From: JANYCG01 sp031428695
GTDB taxonomy: Bacteria; Pseudomonadota; Gammaproteobacteria; Burkholderiales; Burkholderiaceae_C
Assembly (NCBI GenBank): GCA_031428695.1
Contig: JANOYE010000092.1
Coordinates: forward strand, 1-13,389
DNA length: 13,389 nt
Direction: 5' to 3'
Position numbers and translations under genes: made by a program. The notes under the pieces were generated by a model, which worked only from the letters and a program-made list of their open reading frames with translations, ran no database searches and was not told the origin of the DNA. This document shows, in pieces, positions 6,090-13,013 of the stretch; the first letter of the stretch is position 1; each line of letters opens with the position of its first letter.

Positions 6090-7315
6090 AACCTGTCGCA
6101 AAGCGGCTTGGGATATGGGCCGGAATGATGCTGTTGGCACTGTGCGGCGTGGGTACGGCCTACGCCCACAAGGGCAGCGATGCCTACCTCGATGTGCAGG
6201 AAGCCGTCAGCGCGAATGGCAACCGGGAATTGCGGTTCGAACTGTCGGTCGCCGTCAAAGACCTTGACGTGGCCATTGCCGTCGACGCCAACGCCGACGG
6301 CAAGGTGACCTGGGGCGAAGTCAAGGCCGCCACGCCGGCATTGCTGACCCTGTTGAATCAGACGGCCAATTTGTCGGCGCCGGATGCGAACGATTGCCGA
6401 CTGGCCTGGCAATTCAAGGGCGCCGAGCGCCGCAGTGACGGCGCCTACCTGCAATTCGCAGCCCAGGCGCTGTGCCCGGCGGCCCGTGCGCAAGGGTTTG
6501 AATACACCTTGTTCAAGGCGCAGGACGCCAACCACCGCCTGCTGATGGCCGGGAGAATTGCCGGCAAGGATTTTTTGACTGCGGTGTCGCCACAACAGGG
6601 CAGCGTGGTCAGTCTGAGTGGCAGTGCTCTTTCGTCGGCCAGCGGTGGTGCAGTGGACGGCGTCACGCCAAACGCGTCGGCGCGACCCGCGCCGGATGGC
6701 CGTTGGGCCGCCTTGCAGGATTATTTTTCGCTCGGTGTTCACCACCTCCTTGAGGGCTACGACCACCTGGCCTTCCTGCTCGCGTTGGTGTTGCCCTTGC
6801 AACTGAGTTTGCGTTTCAAATCCCGTCCCGCTGACAACGCGGCTGCGGCTTTTCCCGCCCGGCGCAATGTGTGGCTGAGCCTCTTGAGCACGGTCACCGC
6901 TTTCACCATCGGCCACTCGGTTACTCTGGTGTTGGCAACCCTGGGTTGGACCACGGCCTCACCGCAGTGGGTGGAGCCGGTGATCGCGCTGTCGATCGCT
7001 GCCACCGCCATGCTGAACCTGTGGCCGGTCAAAGGTTTGCGCACGGACGTTTTGGCGCTGGGTTTTGGCATGGTGCACGGTTACGGTTTTGCCGGTTTGC
7101 TGCAAGAGGCCGCCGCGCCGCAGGGCTTGTTGCCCTATGCCTTGGCTGGCTTCAACCTCGGCATCGAGGCCGGGCAGTTGATGGCCGTAAGCGCCTGGGT
7201 GCTGGCATCGCAGTTTGTGGTCAACCAGACCTGGTACCACCGCATCGTGGTGCGCCGTGGCTCTCAGTTGCTCACCTTAATGGCGGTTTGGTGGTTCTGG
7301 CAGCGGGTGGCCTGA
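6086..7315 (+). CDS. HupE/UreJ_2-type membrane protein with periplasmic domain
   Basis: A 409-residue protein. The signal peptide ends in AYA at residue 27, so the mature chain would start His-Lys-Gly-Ser-Asp-Ala-Tyr-Leu, the usual opening of this family. A periplasmic domain (about 28-215) holds a canonical 12-residue EF-hand loop, DANADGKVTWGE (67-78), and two Cys that could form a disulfide. The C-terminal part (about 220-409) has several membrane helices and the family's histidine motifs: GVHHLLEGYDHLAFLLAL, TIGHSVTLVLATL, GMVHGYGFAGLL and NLGIEAGQL. The HupE/UreJ superfamily includes nickel/cobalt transporters, but the substrate of this branch is not established to my knowledge. ATG 6086 overlaps the TPR gene's stop and follows AAGG. 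It ends the operon, overlapping a convergent gene by 39 nt. Confidence 0.86.
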   Translation: MKPVAKRLGIWAGMMLLALCGVGTAYAHKGSDAYLDVQEAVSANGNRELRFELSVAVKDLDVAIAVDANADGKVTWGEVKAATPALLTLLNQTANLSAPDANDCRLAWQFKGAERRSDGAYLQFAAQALCPAARAQGFEYTLFKAQDANHRLLMAGRIAGKDFLTAVSPQQGSVVSLSGSALSSASGGAVDGVTPNASARPAPDGRWAALQDYFSLGVHHLLEGYDHLAFLLALVLPLQLSLRFKSRPADNAAAAFPARRNVWLSLLSTVTAFTIGHSVTLVLATLGWTTASPQWVEPVIALSIAATAMLNLWPVKGLRTDVLALGFGMVHGYGFAGLLQEAAAPQGLLPYALAGFNLGIEAGQLMAVSAWVLASQFVVNQTWYHRIVVRRGSQLLTLMAVWWFWQRVA

Positions 7316-7576
7316 GGGCGCGATATCCTGCAACACCCGTTGCGGCAGTTTTTTGAGCAGCCAGCGGATGGCCAGCGGCACCAGGATGATGTCGTCCATC
7401 AGGCCCAGGAAGGGAATCATGTCCGGGATCAAGTCCACTGGTGAAATCAAATACAGCGCGATGCCCGCCGTGCCCCACCTCAACCAATTGGGTGAGGCCG
7501 GGTGGCGCAAAGCTTTCCAGAGCTGACGCGCGTCAGTCCTGACCAATGTCCAAACAACCGCAACGCGTTTCCACAT
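7277..7576 (-). CDS. DUF1232 (YkvA-like) small membrane protein
   Basis: A 99-residue protein with the DUF1232 signature: GIALYLISPVDLIPDMIPFL followed by GLMDDIILVPLAIRWLLKK, at about residues 38-76. This region probably forms a hairpin of two membrane segments. The N-terminus is basic and starts MWKRVAVVW. ATG 7576 has an excellent GGAGGA site 7 nt upstream. The frame is open further upstream to 7678, but without such a signal. The gene converges on the HupE-like gene and their coding ends overlap by 39 nt, with no terminator visible between them. A perfect palindrome CTGACGCGCGTCAG (7523-7536) lies inside its early codons. Function is unknown for the family. Confidence 0.85.
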   Translation of the reverse strand: MWKRVAVVWTLVRTDARQLWKALRHPASPNWLRWGTAGIALYLISPVDLIPDMIPFLGLMDDIILVPLAIRWLLKKLPQRVLQDIAPSGHPLPEPPNRH

Positions 7577-8139
7577 GGTTTGATTCCTCCAGCGCCCGGA
7601 ATTGGGCCCTGCTTTAACGTGGGGGCTCGACACCGGATGACAAGGCCGCAATGCTGTTTGCCAAGGACTTGCTTGCACATGCCTTGTGGACTGGTGCTGG
7701 CCTGGGTGGCCGGGGGTGATGCCGCTTTTTTACCCCGTTACGCTGCGCGGTTTTGGCAGGGTGGCATAGAACACGCCCTGGTTTGCCAGCCTGAATTGCG
7801 CTGCATTGGGCGTGGTCGCGGTCTGGCTTTGGCTGACGCGCCAGAAAATAAGGGCTGATCCTCGGCAATTCAAATAACAAACAGTCGTCACTAAGAAACC
7901 CAAGTTCCCGAAGTGCCATCCCGCATGGCAGTTGGCGATCATCGGAATTGAGGCGTGAAGTTTGAGCCACTGACTGCCAGCGGCATCATTTTCTTGCCAA
8001 GCGCTGTTGTCACTCCGCGCACAGCCATGCTCAACCACACCTTGAATCTGTCGGTGTTGCAGCCATGCCCTCTGCAACACCTGTCCGCGCAAGCATCGGT
8101 CGCCACGGCCGGGCTACGAACAACGACCGGTACGAAACG
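7577..8139. other. Non-coding or decayed stretch, no convincing gene
   Basis: About 560 nt without a credible gene. Open frames exist on both strands (minus strand to about 8092 and 7970, plus strand to 7858). They overlap each other, lack good ribosome-binding sites and have compositions unlike real proteins, with Pro/Arg/His-rich runs. One minus-strand frame ends in FYATLPKPRSVTG, a string I associate with spurious ORFs over repeated intergenic DNA in this bacterial family. The stretch abuts two pseudogenes, so it may be the remains of a deleted or inserted segment. A perfect 9-bp inverted repeat lies at 8054-8080. Confidence 0.5.
8054..8080. repeat. Perfect 9-bp inverted repeat (hairpin)
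   Basis: GTGTTGCAG (8054-8062) and CTGCAACAC (8072-8080) are exact reverse complements around a 9-nt spacer. No T-run follows on either strand, so it is not a typical intrinsic terminator. It lies 60 nt past the stop of the epimerase pseudogene (minus strand) and could be a leftover terminator stem, an operator or chance. Confidence 0.5.
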
Positions 8140-8725
8140 TCAAAGTCTTTCTGAATAGAGGGCTTCAAAACCAGCTCGCCACGAGGGGAAGGCCGGTCGC
8201 CAATCGAACTCGCGCTTGGCCTTTGCGTTCGACGCACCGCTCTGTTCGTTCATGTAGTAGACACGCAGGTCGCCGATCTTTTGCCGGGCCAAGGCTTCGT
8301 CCAATTGGCAGGGTGCGGGGGCGCCGAGAAGATTTGCAGCGAATGGCAGCCATTCGCTGAATCGAACGGGCGAGTCGTCAACGATGTTGTATGCAATGGC
8401 GCACGCCAGGGGCCTTGGCCGCAGCGATGAGACTGCGCGTTCCTTCGGTGCGAACGCGGATCGTTTCCACGTAGGGGTCGCCGCTCTGGGTTCCAAACGC
8501 AGTGCGCTGATGGATGACAACCTGGGCCTCAGACTGTGAGATCAATTGTGCGAGACCCACGGCGTCGTACACGTCGCCAATCACCGGTACCGCGCCTATT
8601 TGCACTATTTGCGAAACCCGCTCTTCAGAGCGGGCCAGCGCGACGACTTTGTGCCCGGCATTGACCAGCAACGGCACGAGCAGGCGACCAATTGCGCCTG
8701 TGCCACCTGCGATAAATATATTCAT
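8140..8725 (-). pseudogene. NAD(P)-dependent epimerase/dehydratase, internal deletion plus frameshift
   Basis: Two pieces of one extended short-chain dehydrogenase are joined out of frame. The N-terminal piece starts at ATG 8725 (GGAGG site 7 nt upstream) with MNIFIAGGTGAIGRLLVPLL, a Rossmann fold with GxxGxxG, and runs to AAAKAPGVRH near 8396. The C-terminal piece resumes in the next frame at AIAYNIVDDSPVRFSEWLP and continues through GASNAKAKREFDWRPAFPSW to the stop at 8140. Only about 195 codons remain against the usual 300 or so. The middle is missing, including the region where the YxxxK catalytic pair normally lies. The break is at about 8393-8405. The remaining fragments cannot form an active enzyme. 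It lies 47 nt downstream of the also broken dioxygenase gene. Confidence 0.85.
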
Positions 8726-8772
8726 CGGCGCCTCCATTCCCAACTGACAAGTCCCCGCGATTGCATCACCCT

Positions 8773-9354
8773 TCAACTTTCGTTGTGCGCCAAATTCACA
8801 CGCTGGCGGGTACCTGCGGCAATGTCGTAGGTGTTGAAGCTGTTCATCATGCGGCCGTAGAGGTGCAGGCTGACGACGCGCTCGCGCTCGTGCAGTACGC
8901 CGGTGATGTGAATGTGGTCGGGGTTGGGCACAAAGCTGGTGACGGCGCCTTTGCCCAGGAGAATGACGCCGCCGCGCACGAGCTGAATGCCCTCATCTGC
9001 GCCTTGATCGGGCGACAGGCGCACGTAGTTGCGTTCCTCCAGCACGCCTTATAGCACGCCCACCACGCCCCAACTGCCGTGGTCATGCACGGGCGTCCAC
9101 TGCCCGGGCAACCAAACCAGGGTGTAGAGCGACAAACTCGCGTCTGGCGCGTCGTAAACGAGATTGCGGGCATAGTGGTTTGGGTCGCTGCGGTAGTGCT
9201 GCGGCTCAAGAAACCCCGACGCCCGCTCGATGAGTTCGAGCATCAGCGGCGCCACGGCCATCACACAGTCAGCAGGCTCAGCGCTGCGGCGTGTGGGTGC
9301 GGTGGCGTTGGCGATGAAGGCGTCGAGTGCAGACAAGGCAGGTTTCGGGTTCAT
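8773..9354 (-). pseudogene. Cysteine dioxygenase-like gene with one in-frame stop
   Basis: A 193-codon cupin-type thiol dioxygenase. Such enzymes oxidise cysteine or related thiols such as 3-mercaptopropionate to sulfinates, using iron held by three His. Two ligands are seen in PVHDHGSWGVVGVL (His90, His92) and the third in the PDHIHITGV segment (about His149). A closing SLHLYGR strand is typical of the family. Codon 102 is TAA (9051-9049), exactly where homologues usually have Glu in GVLEG. One G-to-T change would make it, and the frame continues normally on both sides. It is therefore a recent nonsense pseudogene, or possibly a sequencing error. The start at ATG 9354 fits family length but has a weak ribosome-binding site. 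Confidence 0.82.
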
Positions 9355-9504
9355 GCCGTTTGAGTGTGAGCGCCGTTAAGGCCGTATCCAATTAATATGG
9401 GTATCAACATTTTTACTGTTTCGTTGGGTTTTTACGGATTATGGAACCTTTTTGGCCCTCAAGTCACGAATAATGTGCGTAGAATGCTATTGATAATATA
9501 GCGT

Positions 9505-10020
9505 CTAGATTTTCGAGAAATTGCTTGTTATGTTGAAGGCCAGTTCGCTAAGTTGTGGCTCGCGTAACCTGAAACTTAGTCGTTCGACTACTTGCTGAGC
9601 CCCTAGGCTTTTGTAGAAATCGATGCCCTTGGCGTTGTCGGCTTTGACCGGCCAGTCGATCCGGTGGCAACCGTTGTCTACGGCGTATCGGGCGACCCAG
9701 GCCATGATGGCTTTGCCGACCCCGAGGCTCCGTTTTGATGAGCGCACATACAACTCCTTCAACTGGCAATGGCGGCCTTGCTCGGGCGAAGGTTCGACAA
9801 GCGAGTAAGTCAACGAGATTGCCGCGAAGCCAAGCACTTCGCCGTCCTCCTGGGCGACGACCAGGCGAAGCGGTGAATCTGCGCCAAGAAGGTTCTCAAG
9901 CAGGTGTGACTGCACCATTGCGCGCGGCACCGAAGCCCCTTCGTTGTAGTAGGCATGGAGCTCGCAAAGCAGGCCGATGAAGGACTCATGTTCTGGCCGG
10001 GCGAGCAGATTGACTTGCAT
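9505..10020 (-). CDS. GNAT-family N-acetyltransferase
   Basis: A 171-residue acetyl-CoA-dependent acyltransferase. The GNAT core is clear: strand EVLGFAAISLTYSLVEPSP, then CQLKELYVRSSKRSLGVGKA, where RSLGVGKA is the motif A pyrophosphate loop, helix IMAWVARYA, strand CHRIDWPVKADN and the motif B-like NAKGIDFYKSLGAQQV. The DFYKSLGA segment is common in GNATs that act on small amines or polyamines, but the substrate cannot be read from sequence. The start is ATG 10020, with no strong ribosome-binding site. It stands alone, with an AT-richer 150-nt spacer downstream and the large inverted repeat upstream. Confidence 0.88.
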   Translation of the reverse strand: MQVNLLARPEHESFIGLLCELHAYYNEGASVPRAMVQSHLLENLLGADSPLRLVVAQEDGEVLGFAAISLTYSLVEPSPEQGRHCQLKELYVRSSKRSLGVGKAIMAWVARYAVDNGCHRIDWPVKADNAKGIDFYKSLGAQQVVERLSFRLREPQLSELAFNITSNFSKI

Positions 10021-10068
10021 CGCGCAATTCTAAGCAGCACCTATCGGCCTCCCGCACCCTCCCGCGCA

Positions 10069-10233
10069 GGTCGTGGTGATAAGGCAAGGGGACCGGGCTT
10101 TGGTGTGAAAAGTGCGTGGAAGCGGCCTGTCGGTCACTCAAAAAAAATGGCCAAGCGCCAGCTTGACCCATTTTTCGACACCGCGCGTGCTTTCACACCA
10201 AAACCGCACGCCCCTTGCCTTGTCGCCGCGACC
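10069..10233. repeat. 165-nt imperfect palindrome
   Basis: Bases 10069-10091 pair with 10211-10233 over 23 consecutive positions, 20 Watson-Crick and 3 T-G. Inside, TTTGGTGTGAAA (10099-10110) pairs exactly with TTTCACACCAAA (10191-10202). TGTCG (10128-10132) pairs with CGACA (10176-10180), and the terminator-like hairpin at 10140-10175 sits at the tip. The three T-G positions would be G-U pairs in plus-strand RNA but A-C mismatches in minus-strand RNA. It lies between the acetyltransferase start and the transporter gene's stop. It could be a miniature inverted-repeat element, a structured RNA or a strong bidirectional transcription stop. Confidence 0.75.
10140..10175 (-). terminator. Intrinsic terminator (possibly bidirectional)
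   Basis: CAAGC (10152-10156) pairs with GCTTG (10161-10165) around a GCCA tetraloop. After a mismatch, GG pairs with CC, and the A-tract 10143-10147 plus T pairs with ATTTTT (10170-10175). On the minus strand the stem runs into eight T (complement of 10140-10147), the usual form of a terminator for the ABC substrate-binding gene ending at 10291. On the plus strand only five T are present, so termination that way would be weaker. Confidence 0.65.
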
Positions 10234-10290
10234 GGAACGTCAATAACGTCCCGACCCGGCAATCAGCCTCAATTCACCGTGACCCAAAGG

Positions 10291-11880
10291 TCAATTCACA
10301 TTGATCAACCGCCAATCCAGCCGGTTGTCCGCCCGGTGCGTCACGTCCACATTTTTCTTCATCGCCCAAGGGATGATCTGGTTGTGCAGGGGGATATGCG
10401 AGACGGTGTCGTTGGAGAGCTGCAGGGCTTCGGTCATGAGGCGGTTGCGCACGGGCAGGTCGGTCTCGGCTTTGACTCGGTCCACGATGTAGTCCATGCG
10501 CGGGTTGCTGTAGCGGCCCACGTTGTAGTTGCCGTCGCCGCCAGCGCCGACGCTGCGTGTGAGCGATTGCAGGCTGTACAGGCCGTCAAAAGTCGGCACG
10601 CCCCAGCCCAGCATGTAGATGCTGGCTTCAAACCGTTGGATCATCGGGAAGTAGGTGACCAGCGGCAGGGTGCGCAACTTGGCTTTGATGCCGGCGCGCG
10701 CCCACATGGCGGTGACGGCCTGGCAGATTTCTTCGTCGTTGATGTAGCGGTTGTTGGGGCAGGCGAAATCAACTTCAAAGCCGTTGGGGTAACCGGCTTC
10801 GGCCAAGAGCTTTTTGGAGGCTTCTGGGTCATAGGCGTGGCGGCGGTGCACGCCTTCTGTCCAGCCGTTGACTTGTGGGGCCACCATGGCGCCAGTGGGC
10901 TGCGAGAGGCCGCGCATGGTGACTTTGTTGATGGCGTTGATGTCGATGGCCTGGTACAGCGCCATGCGCACCCGCTGGTCTTTGAGCGGGTTTTTGCCTT
11001 TGACGTTGGAGCCGGGCAGCTCGTCGCGGAACTGGTCCATGCCAAAGAAGATGGTGCGGTTTTCGATGCCGTCGATCACCTTCAGGTTTTGCGCGGAGCG
11101 CAGACGCGGCAGGTCTTGCGGGCTGGGGTCAAGGATGAAGTCGACATCGCCGGCCAGCAGCGCGGCAACACGTGTGGCTTCGGCCTTGATCGGCGTGTAA
11201 ATGATCTCGGTGACGTTGCTGGTGCCGGTGCCCCAGTAATTGGGGTTCTTGGCCAGCACCAGGCGCTGGTCTGGCAGCCACTCTTTGACGGTGTATTGCC
11301 CGGTGCCCATGGCGTTGCGGTGGGCGAAGTTTTCGTCTTTGGCGCGGATGTCTTTGGGCTCGACCGAATTGTTTTTCTCGGCCCAGGCCTTGCTCATGAT
11401 GCGCAGCTCGGTGAGCTGGTTCAAGAGCACGGGGTTGGGGCCCGTCAAGATGAAATCCACCGTGCTGTCATTGACCTTCGCAACCCGGCTGATGCCCTGG
11501 GTGTAGACATTGAAGTTGGAGGTTTTGGCCATGGCGCGGTTGATCGAGAAGACCACGTCTTCAGCCGTCAACGGCGTGCCATCGCTGAACTTCACGCCGG
11601 AGCGCAAGGTAAAGCGCAATTGGGTGGGCGAGAGCTCCTGCCAACGGGTGGCGAGGATGCCCTCCACCTTGAAGGTGTTGCTGTTGTAGTAGACCAGCGA
11701 GTCGTAGATGGCGGCATGCACGCCATTGCCCAAGGCATTGTTTTGGGAGTGGATGTCCAACGTGGGAATGTCGCTGGCGCTGGACCATTTGAAGGGTTTG
11801 GCCAAAGCGGCAGGGCTGGCCGTGAGGGCCGCGACACTGGTCGCAATAGTGGCGGCAATCAGCGCAAATTTGAATGTCAT
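10291..11880 (-). CDS. Peptide/dipeptide-type ABC transporter substrate-binding protein
   Basis: A 529-residue periplasmic binding protein of the SBP_bac_5 (DppA/OppA) family. A Sec signal peptide covers about 1-27 (MTFKFALIAATIATSVAALT, cleavage after ALA). Family landmarks follow: IYDSLVYYNSNTFKVEGILA, then LRFTLRSGVKFSDGTPLTAE, MGTGQYTVKEWLP, LAKNPNYWG, VRMALYQAIDINAI and the YPNGFEVDFACPN segment. No lipobox is seen, so it should be soluble in the periplasm. ATG 11880 has a perfect AAGGAGG site five nt upstream, which rules out the open extension to 11931. It lies downstream of a permease gene but behind a terminator, so it probably has its own promoter. The ligand (peptide, opine, glutathione or other) cannot be told. 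Confidence 0.92.
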   Translation of the reverse strand: MTFKFALIAATIATSVAALTASPAALAKPFKWSSASDIPTLDIHSQNNALGNGVHAAIYDSLVYYNSNTFKVEGILATRWQELSPTQLRFTLRSGVKFSDGTPLTAEDVVFSINRAMAKTSNFNVYTQGISRVAKVNDSTVDFILTGPNPVLLNQLTELRIMSKAWAEKNNSVEPKDIRAKDENFAHRNAMGTGQYTVKEWLPDQRLVLAKNPNYWGTGTSNVTEIIYTPIKAEATRVAALLAGDVDFILDPSPQDLPRLRSAQNLKVIDGIENRTIFFGMDQFRDELPGSNVKGKNPLKDQRVRMALYQAIDINAINKVTMRGLSQPTGAMVAPQVNGWTEGVHRRHAYDPEASKKLLAEAGYPNGFEVDFACPNNRYINDEEICQAVTAMWARAGIKAKLRTLPLVTYFPMIQRFEASIYMLGWGVPTFDGLYSLQSLTRSVGAGGDGNYNVGRYSNPRMDYIVDRVKAETDLPVRNRLMTEALQLSNDTVSHIPLHNQIIPWAMKKNVDVTHRADNRLDWRLINVN

Positions 11881-12009
11881 GGGAACCTCCTTGAACAAAA
11901 TGCCACTATGCAGCATGCGCCGCGCGATCAAGCTAGGATTTTCCCGAAGCTAGGGGCAAACCTCTAAGCCCGGTTGCCTGTTGACAGCCAATTTTTCGCC
12001 AGGCCGCCC

Positions 12010-12037
12010 CAAGAAAAATTAGCCCCCTTTGGGGGGC
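12010..12037 (-). terminator. Intrinsic terminator after the permease gene
   Basis: On the minus strand, GCCCCC (12037-12032) and GGGGGC (12027-12022) form a 6-bp G/C stem with a 4-nt loop, followed by TAATTTTTCTT. It begins 35 nt after the permease stop. The same C-run arm (plus strand AGCCCCC 12021-12027) can instead pair with GGGGGCT (12064-12070) just beside the stop codon, so two alternative hairpins are possible. Confidence 0.7.
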
Positions 12038-12071
12038 AGTGACCGGCGAAACGGCGAAGCGTTGGGGGCTC

Positions 12072-13013
12072 CTAACGCAAGCGCGGGTTCAAGGCATCGC
12101 GCAGCCAGTCGCCCAGCAGGTTCACCGAAAGCGCGATCAAAATCAGCATCAGGCCGGGGAACACGGTGATCCACCACTCGCCAGAGAACAAATAGTCATT
12201 GCCGACACGGATCAAGGTGCCCAGCGACGGCGAGGTCGGCGGCACGCCCACGCCCAGGAACGACAACGTCGCCTCGGCGATGATGGCCGTCGCCACTTGA
12301 ATGGTGGCCAGCACCAGCACCGGGCCCATCACATTGGGCAGCACATGGCGAATCATGATGCGAATGGGTGCCACGCCGGTGACGCGGGCAGCCTGCACAT
12401 ACTCTTTGTTGCGCTCCACCATGGTGGTGCCGCGCACCGTGCGGGCGTAAATCACCCAGCCGGTGAGGGTGATGGCCAAAATCAACACGCCAAAGGCGAC
12501 GGAATCTTGCGCGTTGGGAAACATCGCCCGGCCCACGCCGGCGATCAGGAGCGCCACCAGAATCGCCGGGAAGGACAGCATCACGTCACACAGGCGCATG
12601 AGGAAGGTGTCGAGCCAGCCGCCCTTGAAGCCCGCCAGCAGGCCCAGGCTCACCCCCACCAGCATCGAGAGGATGACGGAGGCGGCGCTCACCACGAGGG
12701 AGATGCGGGCGCCGTAGATCACAGCAGAGAGGATGTCACGGCCTTGGTCGTCAGTGCCGAGCAAATATTTGCGGGTGCCGCCGTCTTGCCAAGCCGGCGG
12801 TTTGCGCGCGTCGTTCAGCTCTAACGTGGCCAAGTCCAACGGGTTGTGCGGCGTGACCCAGGGAGCAAACACGGCCGCGAACACACAGACAAAAGCAATG
12901 GCGGCGGCGAACATGGCCACCGGCGAGCTGCGAAAGCTGTGGCCCACGTCGCCGTCAAGCCAGCGGGTGAGGAAGTTGCCAGGGGCGGCTGGCGTAGTCG
13001 TGGAAGTGCTCAT
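12072..13013 (-). CDS. DppC/OppC-family ABC transporter permease
   Basis: A 313-residue inner-membrane permease. An N-terminal cytoplasmic segment is followed by a first membrane helix (VAMFAAAIAFVCVFAAVFAP). Next comes the YLLGTDDQGRDILSAVIYGA block typical of OppC/DppC, and then five more helices. The ATPase-coupling EAA loop is EYVQAARVTGVAPIRIMIRH with the PN after it, near residues 205-228. ATG 13013 gives the usual family length. An in-frame start at 13079 is possible, but the gene's ribosome-binding site is weak either way. The protein normally works as a heterodimer with a DppB-type permease and two ATPases, none of which is in the window. The gene upstream encodes a SWIB protein with its own terminator. 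Confidence 0.92.
   Translation of the reverse strand: MSTSTTTPAAPGNFLTRWLDGDVGHSFRSSPVAMFAAAIAFVCVFAAVFAPWVTPHNPLDLATLELNDARKPPAWQDGGTRKYLLGTDDQGRDILSAVIYGARISLVVSAASVILSMLVGVSLGLLAGFKGGWLDTFLMRLCDVMLSFPAILVALLIAGVGRAMFPNAQDSVAFGVLILAITLTGWVIYARTVRGTTMVERNKEYVQAARVTGVAPIRIMIRHVLPNVMGPVLVLATIQVATAIIAEATLSFLGVGVPPTSPSLGTLIRVGNDYLFSGEWWITVFPGLMLILIALSVNLLGDWLRDALNPRLR

Noticed and set aside
5783..6916. A 377-codon minus-strand frame
   Set aside because: It is opposite the TPR and HupE-like genes and has no recognisable domain.
7523..7536. Perfect 14-bp palindrome CTGACGCGCGTCAG
   Set aside because: It lies inside the DUF1232 coding region, with no promoter nearby that it would control; chance in GC-rich coding DNA is likely.
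7614..7970. A 118-codon minus-strand frame as a possible hypothetical gene
   Set aside because: It has no ribosome-binding site, overlaps other equally open frames and has a Pro/Arg/His-rich composition; it was kept as non-coding.
9364..9504. AT-richer spacer that could hold a promoter for the dioxygenase pseudogene
   Set aside because: Only weak -35/-10 pairs with poor spacing (such as TTGAGG with TAATCC at 15 nt) were found, not enough to annotate.
9955..11967. A 670-codon open frame on the plus strand
   Set aside because: It is antisense to the well-supported substrate-binding protein gene and its translation has no family features. Long antisense frames are expected opposite GC-rich coding sequence.
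12039..12824. A 261-codon plus-strand frame rich in His, Gln and Gly
   Set aside because: It is the antisense shadow of the permease gene; the permease frame shows clear motifs.
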